Source: Chrysemys picta bellii
Taxonomy: Eukaryota > Chordata > Testudines > Emydidae
Length of the DNA: 64,000 nt
Assembly (NCBI RefSeq): GCF_011386835.1
Contig: NC_088792.1
Coordinates: 236,288,394 to 236,352,393 of the forward strand
Direction of reading: 5' to 3'
This document shows positions 10,544 through 22,553 of this stretch, piece by piece. The notes below the pieces were generated by a model. It searched no databases, was not told where the DNA came from, and saw only the letters and a list, made by a program, of their open reading frames with translations. Position 1 is the stretch's first letter; every line of letters begins with the position of its first letter. A program made the position numbers and the translations under genes.

Positions 10544-10850
10544 CAGGGGTGGCGCTAGCTTTTTTGCCGCCCCAAGCACGGCAGTGAGGCTGCCTTCAGC
10601 GGTGCGCCTGCAGGAGGTCCCCCGGTCCCGCGGATTTGGCGGCATGCCTGCAGGAGATCCACCGGTCCCGCAGCTTTGGCATACCCGCCGCCGAATTGCT
10701 GCCGAAGCTGCGGGACCAGCGGACCTCCCACAGGCAAGTTGGTGAAAGCTGCCTGACTGCTGCCCTCGCAGGGAACGTCAGGGCGCCCCCCACGGCTTGC
10801 CGCCCCAGGTATGCACTTGGAGCACTGGTGCCTGGAGCTGCCGCTGCCTG
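10544..10850. mobile_element. Palindromic GC-rich MITE
   Basis: The ends are inverted: CAGGGGTGGCGCTAGC on the left, and AGCTGCCGCTGCCTG on the right, which reads CAGGCAGCGGCAGCT in complement. TAAT occurs immediately outside both ends (10540-10543 and 10851-10854), a possible 4-bp target duplication. The left half has two direct copies of a GCCTGCAGGAG...CCGGTCCCGC unit (about 10608 and 10646). The right half carries it inverted (GCGGGACCAGCGGACCTCC), so the single strand can fold into a long hairpin. There is no coding capacity. The superfamily is uncertain. Confidence 0.7.
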
Positions 10851-10854
10851 TAAT

Positions 10855-13666
10855 TGCTGATACTTGCTCTGAACACTGGTTACAGGGACTATTGCAGCTT
10901 TGGGAGCATGGTAGCAGCTACCGGACGGGTCCTTGTGTTGCAAGGACTACCATCACCTCACCAGTGCAAAGACCATGGACTCAGGTTTGACAGGGGAAAT
11001 GGGATTTTACCATATGTATAATTCATCTTGCAAGCAGATAATTATCACAGTCTTTCTAGAGAACTATTTGTTTTAAAACTAGAAATGAATTAATTAACCT
11101 ATATCTCTTATAGGTTCATTGAATTTATAAATGTATCTGCTAAAATATTGATTAAAAATATTGTCTGTGGGTCACATCCTCAGCTGATGTAAATCAACAT
11201 CTATTTAATAATGTGATTTTATAGGGTCAGAAGTTTAATCCAGTAGTACCATGCAATTTTATTATCAGATGGCCTATTGTTTTAATTTATGAAGGTGATA
11301 TTGGATTATGTCGAAATAAAATGGAATGGAAACACTGCAGTAATGGTATCATTAGAAGGCAAACAAGTATAACTACAACCCATCACCATTCTTGTCTGAA
11401 GTTGTGTTAAGGTTTATTTTGGTGCAATGTGTATTACAGGTTAATCCACAGTATACACAAACCAATGCACCACTTTAAACTCCATTATTTCATGGCACAT
11501 AGAATTACACTACAACAAGAGCAAGAGACAAAGCTGTGCCCTGTCTCCAATATAATTTGCTGTATGGGTAGAACCCATTGACAGTTATTTGTTGACCTTT
11601 AAAATAGAATGTCAAGTTCCTTTAATATTCTTTAGTTTAAGATGTTCAGGGATTCAAATGAGAATGCTCACTGAGTCCCCTTGCTGTCCTATGTGGCAAT
11701 CGGACTAAGTGGAGTCTGTGACTCTGGCGGTAATTAAGGAGAATATATAGTAGGAGTGAAATGCCTGCTCTGCCATTCTATTATTGCTAGTGAGTGGCTA
11801 AATCAACCTCACAATCACCTAAATAGGTCTACTTTCTCCTTCTTAGCTGAAGAACTCAGCAGTTTGTGGAGCCCAGCACCCACTAGGCAACTTTCCCATA
11901 GATAGATCTCATTTGCAAATTAGACATTGATTTACATGAGAGAGAGAGAAAGAAAAGTATTTTGGGGCAAAAAACTGCTATGGAAAGATATACAACTCAT
12001 GTGGGGTTAAATTAAATTCTGCAATGTCATAAACAAGAGCGGAGGAAAGAGGTAAGGGCCCTTTTATCCCTGCATAGCTCACAGAAGAGCGCTAGGAGTT
12101 ATGGCTAGGTAATGTGTAGGGTGAACAAAACATCCCAAAGGGAATAGGCCTGTTGGGTATAAGTTGGAGCTACCCCCATGCTGACTAACACATTTGGGTC
12201 TCATATCCTGCCAAGTGTTGAGCACTCTGACTCTGATCCAATAGAGCACTTAAGCACATGTTTAAATTTAAGAACATGAATAGTCCCATTGATTTCTTTA
12301 TTGGACTGGATCAAAGTCCGATTATTCACCAACTTGCAGAATGGAGCTCGCAGTACAATCAGTTGCAGTGACTAAATTGTAGAAGAATCCATGCATAAAT
12401 TGTTCTCTTCTCAAAATAAACAGACAAAAACCAGCATTAACAACTTCCATGCATTGTAGTTGTCCACTCTGAGCCATCCTGCCTTGCTATGCTGGTAATA
12501 TTTCCACTACTATCACCATGAATCCTTGACTGTTGCCTCAGAATTTAGCCCTTTGATGTTTCCTTAATATCTACTCAGTTTTGTTCAAGATATATACACA
12601 TTCAAACTTAAAATGTATTGGAAGAAAACTGAATACTAAATATACAGCCTATAAAGTAAAATCGTAAGGCAATGTCTTGATGCTCTAATCGATGTAGGTT
12701 ACAAGAAGGAATATTTTGATAACAAGGTATCCATGCGTAATGACAGCTAGAAATACAGACTATTGGGAAAATCTGAAAAATAGTTTTGATGCAGTCACTG
12801 TCTCTATGTTTATTGACGTATCACAAATGTGAGAAACTCTAGCTATGTGGCTTGGGTGACTGGCAATAGCATATAGAGCCTTTCATCCCCAGGTCACCAT
12901 TCACCATTTCAAATATAGAACTGGTTAGTGGTGCTCAGAGGTTTTTTTTGTTTCATTTTTTTTTCTTATGTGAAATGCTGTCAGTTCAGTTCTTAGTGAA
13001 TAGCCATCATACACCCATCTCAAACTGGCATTGATCTGGCATCCTCTCAGTGAAGCCAAGGACTGAATGGAGAATGAAAGCTGAACTATGCCCTCAGACC
13101 TTGGGCATAGTCCCTCTCAAAACAGGCCACGCTAATGCGAACTTTGCACTGCCACTACTTTTACTATACCTGTTTTGTGGATAAGTGCTTTGTTCTCAGG
13201 AGCTGCCAACATTCACAAGCTCTGCATTTACTTTAAAAGTGTATGAGGGACAAACTAAGGAAAATATTAATTAATAGTGGCAAAGCAAAGAGACAGTTCA
13301 TACTGACAAAAAAAAAAGAACCAAGAATGGATAAAGGATTTAATGGCATGTGTTCTAGTGGAAAATATAACTTACTTCATGAGACTGTCATATCTGAAAA
13401 AAACGTGTCTACCATTTATAGTTTGTATATGGACAAAAAAAGTTCATCCAGTGGCAGTTTATAAATCATTGAAAAGAGTAGGTTGACATCTTTAGAGTAG
13501 TAATGACATATATCATTTTCCAGAAAAAAAAATGGAAAAGTGTTTTTTTCCATTTCCTTTCCTTGATTCCACATCACATCTAATATTTACCAGGTGTTAT
13601 TAACACATAGTCTACATTATTTTTGTAATAGGTATATGTATATATACACATATATAACCAGTTCTA
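10855..13666. other. AT-rich unique sequence, no gene recognised
   Basis: I find no domain-bearing frame. A degenerate short palindromic motif, GCACTTAAGCACATG followed by AGTCCCATTGATTTC, occurs at about 12245-12300. It belongs to a dispersed motif family discussed in the findings. A TATATACACATATATA simple tract lies at about 13635-13655. Confidence 0.45.
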
Positions 13667-14330
13667 GGGTATACATAAATATATACCCAGAAATGGACAC
13701 AATACTTCAATTGAGACCTCATCAGAGCAGAGTAGAGTGGAAGAATTACTTCTCTTGTCTTGCTTACAACACTCCTGCTAATACCTCCCAGAATGATGCA
13801 CTATTGACTCATATTTAGCTTGTGATCCACTGTGACCCCCAGATTCCTTTCCTCAGTACAGTCATTTCCCATTTTGTATGTGTGCAAAGGATTGTTCCTT
13901 CTTAAGTGGAGTATTTTACATTTGTCATTATTGAATTTCATCCTATTTACTTCAGACCATTTCTCCAGTTTGTTCAGATCATTTTGAATTATAAGCCTAT
14001 CCTCCAAAGCACTTGCAACCCTTCTCAGCTTGGTATCATCCACTAACTTTATAAATGTACTCTCTATGCCATTATCTAAATCACTGAAGATATTAAACAG
14101 GACCAGACCCAGAATTGATCCCTGCGAGACCACACTTGAAATGCCCTTCCAGCCTGACTGTGACCCCCGACAACTACTCTCTGGGAATGGCTTTCCAACC
14201 AGTTATGCCCCCACCTTATAATAGCTCCATCTAGGTTGTATTTCCCTAGTTTGTTTATGAGAAGATCATGTGAGACAGTATCAAAAGCTTTACTAAAGTC
14301 AAGATATCTATATGATTCTGTATTTCTAGT
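13667..14330 (-). pseudogene. CR1 LINE reverse transcriptase fragment
   Basis: Read on the minus strand, 14133-13801 encodes 110 codons of CR1 ORF2 RT: GSILGLVLFNIF, then the catalytic box as VDDTKL (F-A-D-D in active copies; both aspartates kept), then LNKLEKWSEVNRMKFNNDKC. Towards 13667 another frame continues with the CR1 region before the 3' end (SKTREVILPLYSALMRSQLK). Upstream (up to 14330) the KAFDTVSH region is recognisable across a broken frame. The element is truncated at both ends and inactive. It would have nicked DNA and copied CR1 RNA. Confidence 0.88.
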
Positions 14331-15489
14331 GCATTAGACTTAAACAACTGGGAGGCTAAGCATTGACATAGGTATCCATGTGGGCCAAATAACAAGGTAT
14401 CTTCTAGTGTGGCTAGGGCAAGTTGGGGTGGGAGGGAATACAAAGGTACTCACCTAAGCACTCCCCTGATCCTAGGGCTATTGTGTGCAGAGCCAGCCCT
14501 CAGGCATAAGTTAAAGCAGACCTAAAGCTACCTAGCTAAGCAGATAGATCCTTCTGCAAATGCAAGATTATTTCCAACAGAATGTTGTAGGGTGCTTTGT
14601 TCAATTTGGTTTCAGATTATTAGTGTATTAATTGAGCTTCAGCCACTTGCCAGAAGAAAAATAATTTTGTCCTCTATGTCAGGGATTACAACCCCATGCA
14701 GTCTCCTGCATAATTGTCAGGCATACTAACAAGAAGCTAGTGACTCCAAAACGGGTTCAGCTGATTGAATTTGCTGTGCTGAAGTGAACAGGTAAATAGA
14801 GCACTGTAGTTGGTCTTTTCAAGTGACAGAACAAAGAGATGCTGCAGGGCACCAATGCAAATAAGCAGAAATCAGGACCTTGCACAATCTATTCTGGAAA
14901 CAATGCTCCTCAGTGGGTTGCACGTTCAAATGCCCTGGCTCATGCTAGTAATGAAAAAGTAACAGGAAAAAAAATTATAGTCTCCTTCACAATGATTTAC
15001 TAAAACCAAAAATGCCTTAAAGGTGAGTTAACAAAGCAACAGGGAAGTGATTTAAAGGAACACCGTGAAGGCTTGTAGGACTTAAAAAAACAACAACAAA
15101 AAACAGTCCACTAGTTGGTTTACTTTTCGGTTGCCCATGTTGATATTCTTACTGGAAGTATCCATCCTGTCCTGTCGCTGATTTTTATTCTGAGTCTTAA
15201 ATAAGCTGGACACTTGGATTTTTAAAACCATATTTCTCTGAGTCATAGTGTGGACTGGCCCATTAATGGAGTTGGCAGCAGGAAAAATCCTGTGCCTAAT
15301 TATCCACCTCCCAGGTTTAAGTCTGGACTGTTGCCTGGGTCAGGTGATAAAGCATCACATGATAGTACACCGGACGCCATGCTTCCTGTAAGAGGGAGTC
15401 TGCCATGGCACTTAGATAATAAGGGATACCTCCGTAGAGAGGTGGTAAAATCTGCTGCAGTGGAGACAGATGGATAATTGTAAAGAACT
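14331..15489. other. Unique sequence without recognised feature
   Basis: No coding domain, RNA gene or terminal repeat was recognised. Only A-rich micro-tracts occur, for example near 15080-15100. Confidence 0.4.
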
Positions 15490-16420
15490 GTTATGATATT
15501 CTCTGCAATGAGCTAGGCAGAAGGTCTAAAAAATGGCCAAAAAGGGCTTGAAAAGGGCTGGGGGAGGTCTTTTCAGAGAGGCCTGGGGCCTGGAGTGGGA
15601 CTGGGAAAATTTCCCAGCTCAGAGGGAGCTGAAAAAAAGTTGGTGCTGGAAGCTCAGATACAAGAGTAAGTGGGAATCCCTGAGTAAGGGATTTATTGGA
15701 CTGTGAAACCTTGATGATATCCCTGGTAGCAAGGACTATGCTCAAAGGTATTTTATGCTACTGGTTCCCCAGTGCTGAGAATGCTGTGCTGTTGGGGGGG
15801 CTTTTGATGGGAGACAACACAGAGGACAGTAGCAGAGCTGAATGAAGCCTGATGAGGCCTCTCCAACTCAGCCACTAAACAAAGCTAAAATCATTAGAGC
15901 TGAGTTAGGTGGTGGAGCCTCAGAACAGGACCAAGCAACACTTCCCAGAGGAGTGTAGAGAGGCCTGCATGATGGCACTTCAGGACTCTTGGACTGTGCC
16001 ATACCTACGGACACCAAACCATGAGTGGAATTTAGTGGATGGACATGGGGGACACTTGCCTATTGGTGGGTGGGGAGCTAAATTAATGGATGCTATAAAA
16101 GTTACCACAGGGGAGTGTTTTATTTATCATTCATATAGATAGATTGTTGCTGGATTTTCCCAAGTTGAGGCTGTGTTCCCTTTTCCCCAAAAAAACTTTC
16201 CTTGTTTCATATACAGACTCCATTCTTGTAAGTGGGGAAGTATTGCCTATTAAGGGTACCCAGGGATGTATCTAGTGATCCCAGAAATTCTGGGTGGGAC
16301 CAGAGGTGTTGGTTACTTTTAAGAAGGACTCTGAGCTTATTGAACCTGGCCTTTGCCAGAAACTCCTGATAGAAGATTTAGATTTGGGGGGCTTGTTCAA
16401 GATAGTCTGGGTTAGTACCC
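15490..16420 (+). repeat. Unidentified interspersed repeat, possibly LTR-like
   Basis: The composition and phrases, such as AGCTCAGAGGGAGCTGA, GTAAGTGGGGAAGTATTGCC and AGGGTACCCAGGGATG, look like those of a multicopy reptilian repeat rather than unique DNA. I cannot delimit ends or find TG...CA termini with certainty, and the frames carry no domain. The call rests on resemblance only. Confidence 0.3.
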
Positions 16421-16699
16421 ATTGCAAGTATATCCTGAGTAAACTATTAATTTGGGAAAGCAACATATTTTGGAAAAATATAATTTGCAAAATGGCAATA
16501 AATAAGTTGGAGGATTGGGGATGAGGTCACAGTATCTGGTGAAGAGGGTTTTGGATCATGATTAGAACATGTAATACCTCTGTTTCATACAAGACTACAT
16601 GCTTGCAAGTTGGGAAAGGGCTGGAGACAGAGGTATTTGTTAGTTTTAATGATATTTGTTAACCACCTGGCAAAAGGATTACAGATGCTAGGTGTGACC

Positions 16700-17212
16700 C
16701 AGACCAATTAGAATTACTGGGCTAATTGGATGAAACAATTATTAAAAACAGAATTATAAACAATCTCGATGAACATTGTATTACTAGGCTAAATCAGCAT
16801 AACTTCTGTAAAAGGAAATCATGCCTTTCTAAAGACCCTACTCAAAGAAGCACTTAAGTATGTGCTTCAGGTGGATTTAAACGTGCTTAAGTGCTCTGCT
16901 GAACTGGGGCCTAATCTACTAGAATTCTCTTGAACATGTCAACAAAGTAGTAGTAAAAGGGAATTGGCTGACATAACTTGTTTGGACTTTAAAAATCCTT
17001 TGTCTAAGTCCTTCACTAGTCTACTAAGGTAACTAAGTAGTCATGAGGTCACAGAAGAGCCATAGACTAAAAACTACCTAGGGGATAGAAAACAAAAAAG
17101 TAGGAATGAGTGGTTGACTTTCAACAAAGCTAAAAGATAACAGTGTGGTGCCCTAAGGTTCTGTACTAGGGACTTTTGCTATATTTATCTGTAAAAGGGG
17201 TGAACAGCAAGT
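16700..17212 (+). pseudogene. CR1 LINE reverse transcriptase fragment (+), with a short insert
   Basis: Broken plus-strand frames match the CR1 RT region: HNFCKRKSCLSK (about 16798-16834), then after an interruption CLDFKNPLS (CR1: YLDFSKAFDTVSH) and GALRFCTRDFCYIYL (CR1: G-V-P-Q-G-S-V-L-G-P-V-L-F-N-I-F). Between these parts, about 16840-16915, lies a short palindromic motif, GCACTTAAGTATGTGCTTC...CTTAAGTGCTCTGCTGAA, that is not CR1 and appears inserted. Many stops show a very old copy. Confidence 0.72.
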
Positions 17213-18770
17213 TGGCACTTTTTTGACCTGGCCTCTCTAATATAAACACCTATTAGAGTGTCCATGTTTGTTTGTTTTTTTAAATCCTATCATAACAAAA
17301 CAAGACACTCACCACACAGTTCTCCCTCAGAAAGAAGATGAGCCACACATAGCAGATGTTATAGTCGCAGTGATTAATTCACACTGGAAGGTGCTCAGAT
17401 CCAATAAGGATTAGGGCATTTTAAGAATCTGTATAGAATATGTGATGTAGCCTGATGGTGCTTTGTGATGAGACTATGGCTTTGCACAATTCACTAGCTT
17501 AGTGTCACTTACGAGGAAAAAACCCTTTGCTATTCTCTACTTTCTTTTCACTTTTTATCTCTAAAACAAAGTGAAGAGGGAGGCTTTTGTACCTTAACCT
17601 TCCTGAATGGTGGCTTTTGTGCATTGAATTTCCCATCACATGATTCAGATTGGATAGTAATAATCTATTTACAAACCTTAATACTTTCACTGACTGGAGA
17701 GTTGCATAAAAATATAAATTGAGCATTAGTCTTATCTTATTTCTCATACATAAAACTCTCACATCTACACAAAAAGTGCTCCATAGCCCATACCCATTTT
17801 AGGGGAGGCCAAAACAAACTAAAAGGGAAATAAAAGCCACTTCAGATTTACTTGGAAAATGTTACAGGTGAACTATGGAATATGTCGATATGCAAAGCAT
17901 TCCGAATGACAGCCCCTTCATGGAAAAAGTTCTGCTGTAGGAGAGGTGTACATTTGTGTGTGTGTGTGTATATTCTTTACATAAGCTCTTAACAGGCTCT
18001 CCCTCCCATTCTCTCAGGATAAACATGGACATTTAGCAGTTCCAACTATGCTGCTATCAAATTCTATAAGAAGGCAATGGAGCAGATGCTTCCCTTATCC
18101 AAAGTAAGGTTCTATGGTCTGGTCCTGCACCCTTTGAAATCAATGTCAAAACTCCCATTGACTTTAATAGGAGAAGGATTTGGCCCTTACTTAGTAATCA
18201 TACAATAAACATCCTTGAAGTGACACTCCAATAGCTATTTCTGGCCAACCTAACAGGATGCAATGGCAGATTTGCTTTCATTTCTGTAATAAATTTCATC
18301 ATAAATACTGGTATTAAAGGACAATCTTTATTTTCAAAAGAGTATATTAAAAATGGCAAAAGATCCTGGTTATTTGATCTTACACACTTTAATTAGAATA
18401 ATCACATTATCGGTGAATATCTAATTATCCATATTACACTTCACTCATGCAGCTGAATAAAAACTAGATGACAAGGAATATTAAAATAGTAGCCACACAC
18501 CACTCTGAATAATTGCTTTTTTTTTAGTATCGTTGAGTTTTGTAGCCAGTGGACACAGATTGAAGTTCTAGATTTTGCGGAGCAATCAATATTGAATGTT
18601 CAGAGAACCAGGAGAAGATTCAAGATCTCCCTGAAAAAAATCTGATGTAGAAGAGAGAGCACACAGATACAATATGTCTGAAAGGTTACTTTTGTAGAGA
18701 TTGTCATAAATTAAAAAAAAAAAACCTTTCTATGCACAAATGGTAACATCCCAAACAAATATCAGAGGCA
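17213..18770. other. AT-rich unique sequence with a short palindromic repeat
   Basis: No gene was recognised. A (TG)n tract lies at about 17954-17970. At about 18118-18187 a degenerate palindrome, GGTCCTGCACCCTTTGAAAT... / ...AGGAGAAGGATTTGGCCC, with a CTCCCATTGACTTTAATAGG core belongs to the dispersed TCAATGG family. Confidence 0.45.
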
Positions 18771-18936
18771 TAGCCGTGTTAGTCTGAATCTGTAAAAAGC
18801 AACAGAGGGTCCTGTGGCACCTTTAAGACTAACAGAAGTATTGGAGCATAAGTGTCTGATGAAGTGGGCATTCACCCACGAAAGCTTATGCTCCAATACT
18901 TCTGTTAGTCTTAAAGGTGCCACAGGACGCTCTATC
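18771..18936. repeat. Penelope-like terminal repeat, inverted pair (palindrome)
   Basis: Arms 18809-18852 and 18885-18928 are perfect 44-bp inverted repeats separated by 32 bp. The arm sequence (CTTATGCTCC, TCTGTTAGTCTTAAAGGTGC, CACAGGAC) matches the terminal sequence of the Penelope-like element at 52354-52394 (CTTATGCCCAAATAAATCTG, TTAAGGTGCCACCAGACTCC). The left extension 18771-18808 (GCATAGCCGTGTTAGTCTGA) is the rest of the inverted terminus. Inverted truncated termini are known in Penelope-like elements, which often insert with terminal repeats in complex orientation. No RT or endonuclease sequence remains here. Confidence 0.8.
18853..18897 (+). ncRNA. Hammerhead-ribozyme-like motif in the palindrome loop
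   Basis: The elements in order are: CTGATGA (18856-18862; the CUGANGA core box), stem II GTGGG/CCCAC (18864-18868 and 18875-18879) with a six-base loop, then GAAA (18880-18883), then a minimal stem III GC-TTAT-GC (18884-18891) and TC (18892-18893) as the cleavage-site dinucleotide. AAGTGT (18850-18855) can pair with ATACTT (18897-18902) as stem I, with one G-U pair. Penelope-like elements are known to carry minimal type I hammerheads in their terminal repeats. There is one extra A between the core box and stem II, so activity is uncertain. Confidence 0.55.
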
Positions 18937-19503
18937 CCAAACAAATTCAATTCACTTGGATTTCTCTCAGAGCTGCAGCTGAATTTTCTTGAGATATTTC
19001 CTCTTTTCATATCTTTTGAGAAACATCTATCCCTCCACCCTGACGTCAGATCAGGCACGTAAGGTTTGTTACTGGTACCACACAAACCAACACAACTGAC
19101 GACAGATGAGGTGCTCGGTAAGTAAACCGGGAACCCCATCACTCACTCAGTAGTTGGGGCTATGCCAGATATCCACTGGAATGAAAAAAATATCCACAAA
19201 GGAGTAACTCTATCTGTTGCTACTGCTTTCCAGCCAGTTCTTGGTTGAACAAAGGCTAGGGGAGAAAACTGTGAACCAAATACACTGCAGAGAAAGCATT
19301 AGGCAGTTGGCACTGCAACTCATGTCTTGATCCTCCAAGCCTTGGACCCAGCCAGTATCAATGAGAGGGGGGTTTGGTCCTAAGGCAAGCCTCTGCCTCC
19401 TTATTTTTCTGCCTAGCTGTATGTGCTGAAGATATGGATAAATAGTCATACGGAGCATGCTGGGACTCTGGCAGCAGTGAGTGACTAAGCAGCCCTGTCA
19501 GGC
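18937..19503 (+). other. Possible 5' region of the following LINE; no domain seen
   Basis: This lies between the Penelope fragment and the first recognisable endonuclease codons of the LINE. It has no domain. It may include the LINE 5' UTR or ORF1 remnants, but I cannot support that from the sequence. Confidence 0.3.
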
Positions 19504-19593
19504 TTGAAATTAACCATTTTTAAACTTGCTTGTAGGAATGAGAGGGCAATGTGTGTGGGTATGTCAAACAATCTAGAGGGGGTCAGTGGCCCT

Positions 19594-20591
19594 AGAAAGA
19601 CTGTCATCATTGATAGAGAGTTGGAGAATATGAATATCAATGTAGCAGTCCTCTTTGAAAGCAGATTAGTTGATACAGTCTCTCTACATAAGATGCATCA
19701 CACCTTCTTCTGGCATGGAAAAAGAAAACAGAACCACAACCACCATGGGTTGAGTTTAGCAGTCAAAAATTCATTAGCATCCACAGTTGAGTGTCCCATT
19801 GCAACATCAGAACCATCATTAAAAATATCTACCACAGGTGTCTTTGCTACATGTGCTGCAACATTTTTCTTGACCTCTGAAGTGAAGGAATTGTTCTATC
19901 AGCAACTCAACAGCATCATCAGCAAGTTACAACAGGGTGAGCAACTCTATTTATACAGGGAGACTTCAACATGAAAGTTGGCTCAGATTATGAGATGTGA
20001 CTGCTAGGTATTGGCCACCATGGAGTGGGAAAAATTAATGACAAAAGGCAAAGACTACTGGAGCTCTGCAGCCACCAGGTGCATTACCAACACCTACTTC
20101 CAAGGTGGTAACCACCGGAAGGTCCAGTGAAGACACTCCAAATCTGTACATTAGCACCAACTGGATTTGTCACCCACAGAAAACACCTATCTTATAGGAT
20201 TCCTTCCATATTCATAGCTTTCACAGTGCAGTGTCACACAGACCTTGTGCTTGAATGCTGTAAAATAAGGATTTTACTAGGGAAATTCCATCATACCAAA
20301 CAAAGCTGTTGGCCATTCACTAACATAACAACACAAAATACCCAAGGAAGGTGTCTCCAATTCACTGCAAATCTCAAGAAGGCTATGTCATCCATTGCAC
20401 TTCTCCTGAATGCTGATGCAGCATGGAACACTCATAATAAATATCCACATAGCTGTGACCTTAGCTTTTTGGTAAAAAAGACAGTACTGTATAAGGTAAA
20501 GACTGGTTTGCAGAATATTCTGAAGAAATGCTTCCAGTTACTGAAGCAAACACACAGCACATCTCTACTAGAACATGAACCTCTCTCCTGA
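19594..20591 (+). pseudogene. LINE apurinic/apyrimidinic-like endonuclease domain
   Basis: In relatives this part nicks target DNA to prime reverse transcription. Frame 19504-19974 shows KTVIIDRELENMNINVAVL followed by FESRL (the family S/E-T-R motif), then HHTFFWHGKRKQ and HHGLSLAVKNSL. A short stretch with the GDFN-type motif appears as RETST/GDFN after a frame change at about 19965 (GGGAGACTTCAACATGAAAG). Frame 20127-20591 contains QCHTDLVLECCKIRI, the T-D-H-type end of the domain. Several indels and stops make it non-functional. Confidence 0.75.
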
Positions 20592-20714
20592 GACATTTGC
20601 TATCCTCAGAGTTGCCAAGAGTTCATCGCAATGAACAACAAAGCAATGTGCTCAGTCATATTGGCTTGATCTGTGCAAGAAGACATAAATGACTAGAATG
20701 GAGATCTAATAGGT

Positions 20715-21540
20715 ATGTATGATGGAATCAAGGAACCAATAGGTCCTTCAGCCAAGAGGATTCCCTGTTCAAATCTCTCAATGGAGACAACCATCATTAA
20801 CAGAAGGAAACAGATGCATCTCTGGGTAGAATACTATCACAAACTCTATTTACATGAAACCATTGTTTCTGAAGTAGTGCTAATGCAATATACCCAGGCT
20901 CCAGACCATCAAAGTCTTGATATAGAACCTTCTATAAATGAGCTTGAAAAGGCAATCAAACCCCTAGCACCAGGAAAAGCTGCAGGAAAAGATGGAATTT
21001 GAGCTGAAGTACTAAAACAATGACATGCTGTGCTTAAACATCTGCACAATGTCATACTTACCTGATGGAGGGATACCATGAGACATGAAGGATACCAGCA
21101 TCATAACTTGTACAAAAGTACAGATCTGAGTGATTGCAACAACTACAGAGGAATTTCTCTCCTTAGAGTTGCTGGCAAGGCATTCACATATGTCATTCTC
21201 AAAAGACTGTTCTTGTTGAACGTGTACATCCAGAGAGTCAGTAGATGAACTATCTATATGGACTTCATGCTAAGGCAACTACAGGAAAAGTGTCAAGAGC
21301 AAGTAAAATCTCTCTACATGGCCTTCATGGATCTCACAAAGGCTTTTGACCTGGTAAGCAGAATGGGCCTTTTCCAAGTGTTAGAAAGAATTGTTTACTC
21401 CACAATCCTCCTCAGTCTCATTCAATCTTTCCATGATGGCATGAAGGCTATAGTCCAGTGATGTCAAACAGGGATGTGTTTTGGCACCTACACTCTTCTG
21501 TATATTATTCTCTCTGCCACTTCATCATGCTTTCTCATCT
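20715..21540 (+). pseudogene. LINE reverse transcriptase, N-terminal and palm parts
   Basis: Recognisable motifs in order: MYDGIKEPIGPSAK, KQMHLWVEYYHKLY, ELEKAIKPLAPGKAAGKDGI (20934-21000), then LSDCNNYRGISLL (about 21128-21166), FMLRQLQEKCQEQ, and MDLTKAFDLVSRMGLF (about 21327-21373), the first catalytic aspartate region. [17 protein letters not shown] is at about 21463-21513 in another frame. The next family motif, containing F-A-D-D, is absent. The sequence passes straight into a CR1 insertion. Confidence 0.82.
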
Positions 21541-21558
21541 AGCACCAAACGTGCTAAA

Positions 21559-22430
21559 CACTAAACTGGGAGGAGTGGTAGATACGCTGGAGGGTAGGGA
21601 TAGGATACAGAGGGACCTAGACAAATTAGAGGATTGGGCCAAAAGAAACCTGATGAGGTTCAACAAGAACAAGTGCAGAGTCCTGAACTTAGGACGGAAG
21701 AATCCCATTCACTGTTACAGACTAGGGACCGAATGGCTAGGAAGCAGTTCTGCAGAAAAGGACCTAGAGATTACAGTGGATGCGAAACTGGATATGAGGT
21801 GACAGTGTGCCCTTGTTGCCAAGAAGGCTAACGGCATTTTGGGCTGTATAAGTAGGGACATTACCAGCAGATCAAGGGATGTGATCATTCCCCTCTATTT
21901 GACATTGGTGAGGCCTCATCTAGAGTACTGCGTCCAGTTTTGGGCCCCATACTACAAAAAGGATGTGGAAAAATTGGAAAGAGTCCAGCGGAGGGCAACA
22001 AAAATGATTAGGGGGCTTGAGCACACGATTTATGAGGAGAGGCTGAGGGAACTGGGATTGTTCTGCAGAAGAGAAGAATGAGGGGGGATTTGATATCTGC
22101 TTTCAACTACCTGAAAGGAGGTTCCAAAGAGGATGGATCTAGACTGTTCTCAGTGGTACCAGATGATAGAACAAGGAGTAATGGTCTCAAGTTGCAGTGG
22201 GGGAGGTTTAGGTTGGATATTAGGAAAAACTTTTTCACTAGGAGGGTGGTGAAGCACTGGAATGGGTTACCTAGGGAGGTGGTGGAATCTCCTTCCTTAG
22301 AGGTTTTTAAGGTCAGGCTTGACAAAGCCCTGGCTGGGATGATTTAGTTGGGAATTGGTCCTGCTTTGAGCAGGGGGTTGAACTAGATGACCTCCTGAGG
22401 TCCCTTCCAACCCTGATATTCTATGATTAG
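21559..22430 (+). mobile_element. CR1 LINE insertion inside the APE-type LINE
   Basis: This is a 5'-truncated CR1 that starts at CACTAAACTGGGAGGAG, just after the codons of its own F-A-D-D box, and runs to the 3' end signature GGTCCCTTCCAACCC...GATATTCTATGATT (ending about 22428). Frames 21458-21802, 21839-22081 and 22078-22347 encode [52 protein letters not shown] and [18 protein letters not shown]. Only a few indels or stops separate them, so it is younger than its host LINE. Like most CR1 copies it shows no obvious target duplication. Confidence 0.93.
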
Positions 22431-22553
22431 TCTAAAGAAGACAATGGATTATAGCAAAAGGTACGTTGACTATGCCTGAATTTTCAATAATTAATATCAT
22501 GCTAGAAGTTGGGACATCTAGGATCAACTGTATTGGATATCTTATCTCTAGAT
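22431..22553 (+). pseudogene. Continuation of the interrupted LINE RT after CR1
   Basis: The first codons after the CR1 end read SLKKTMDYSK, and another frame gives MPEFSIINIMLEV. These match the family's segment just after the F-A-D-D region (GLTISLKKT...). So the CR1 sits where about 60-70 codons of the host RT are missing. Confidence 0.7.
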
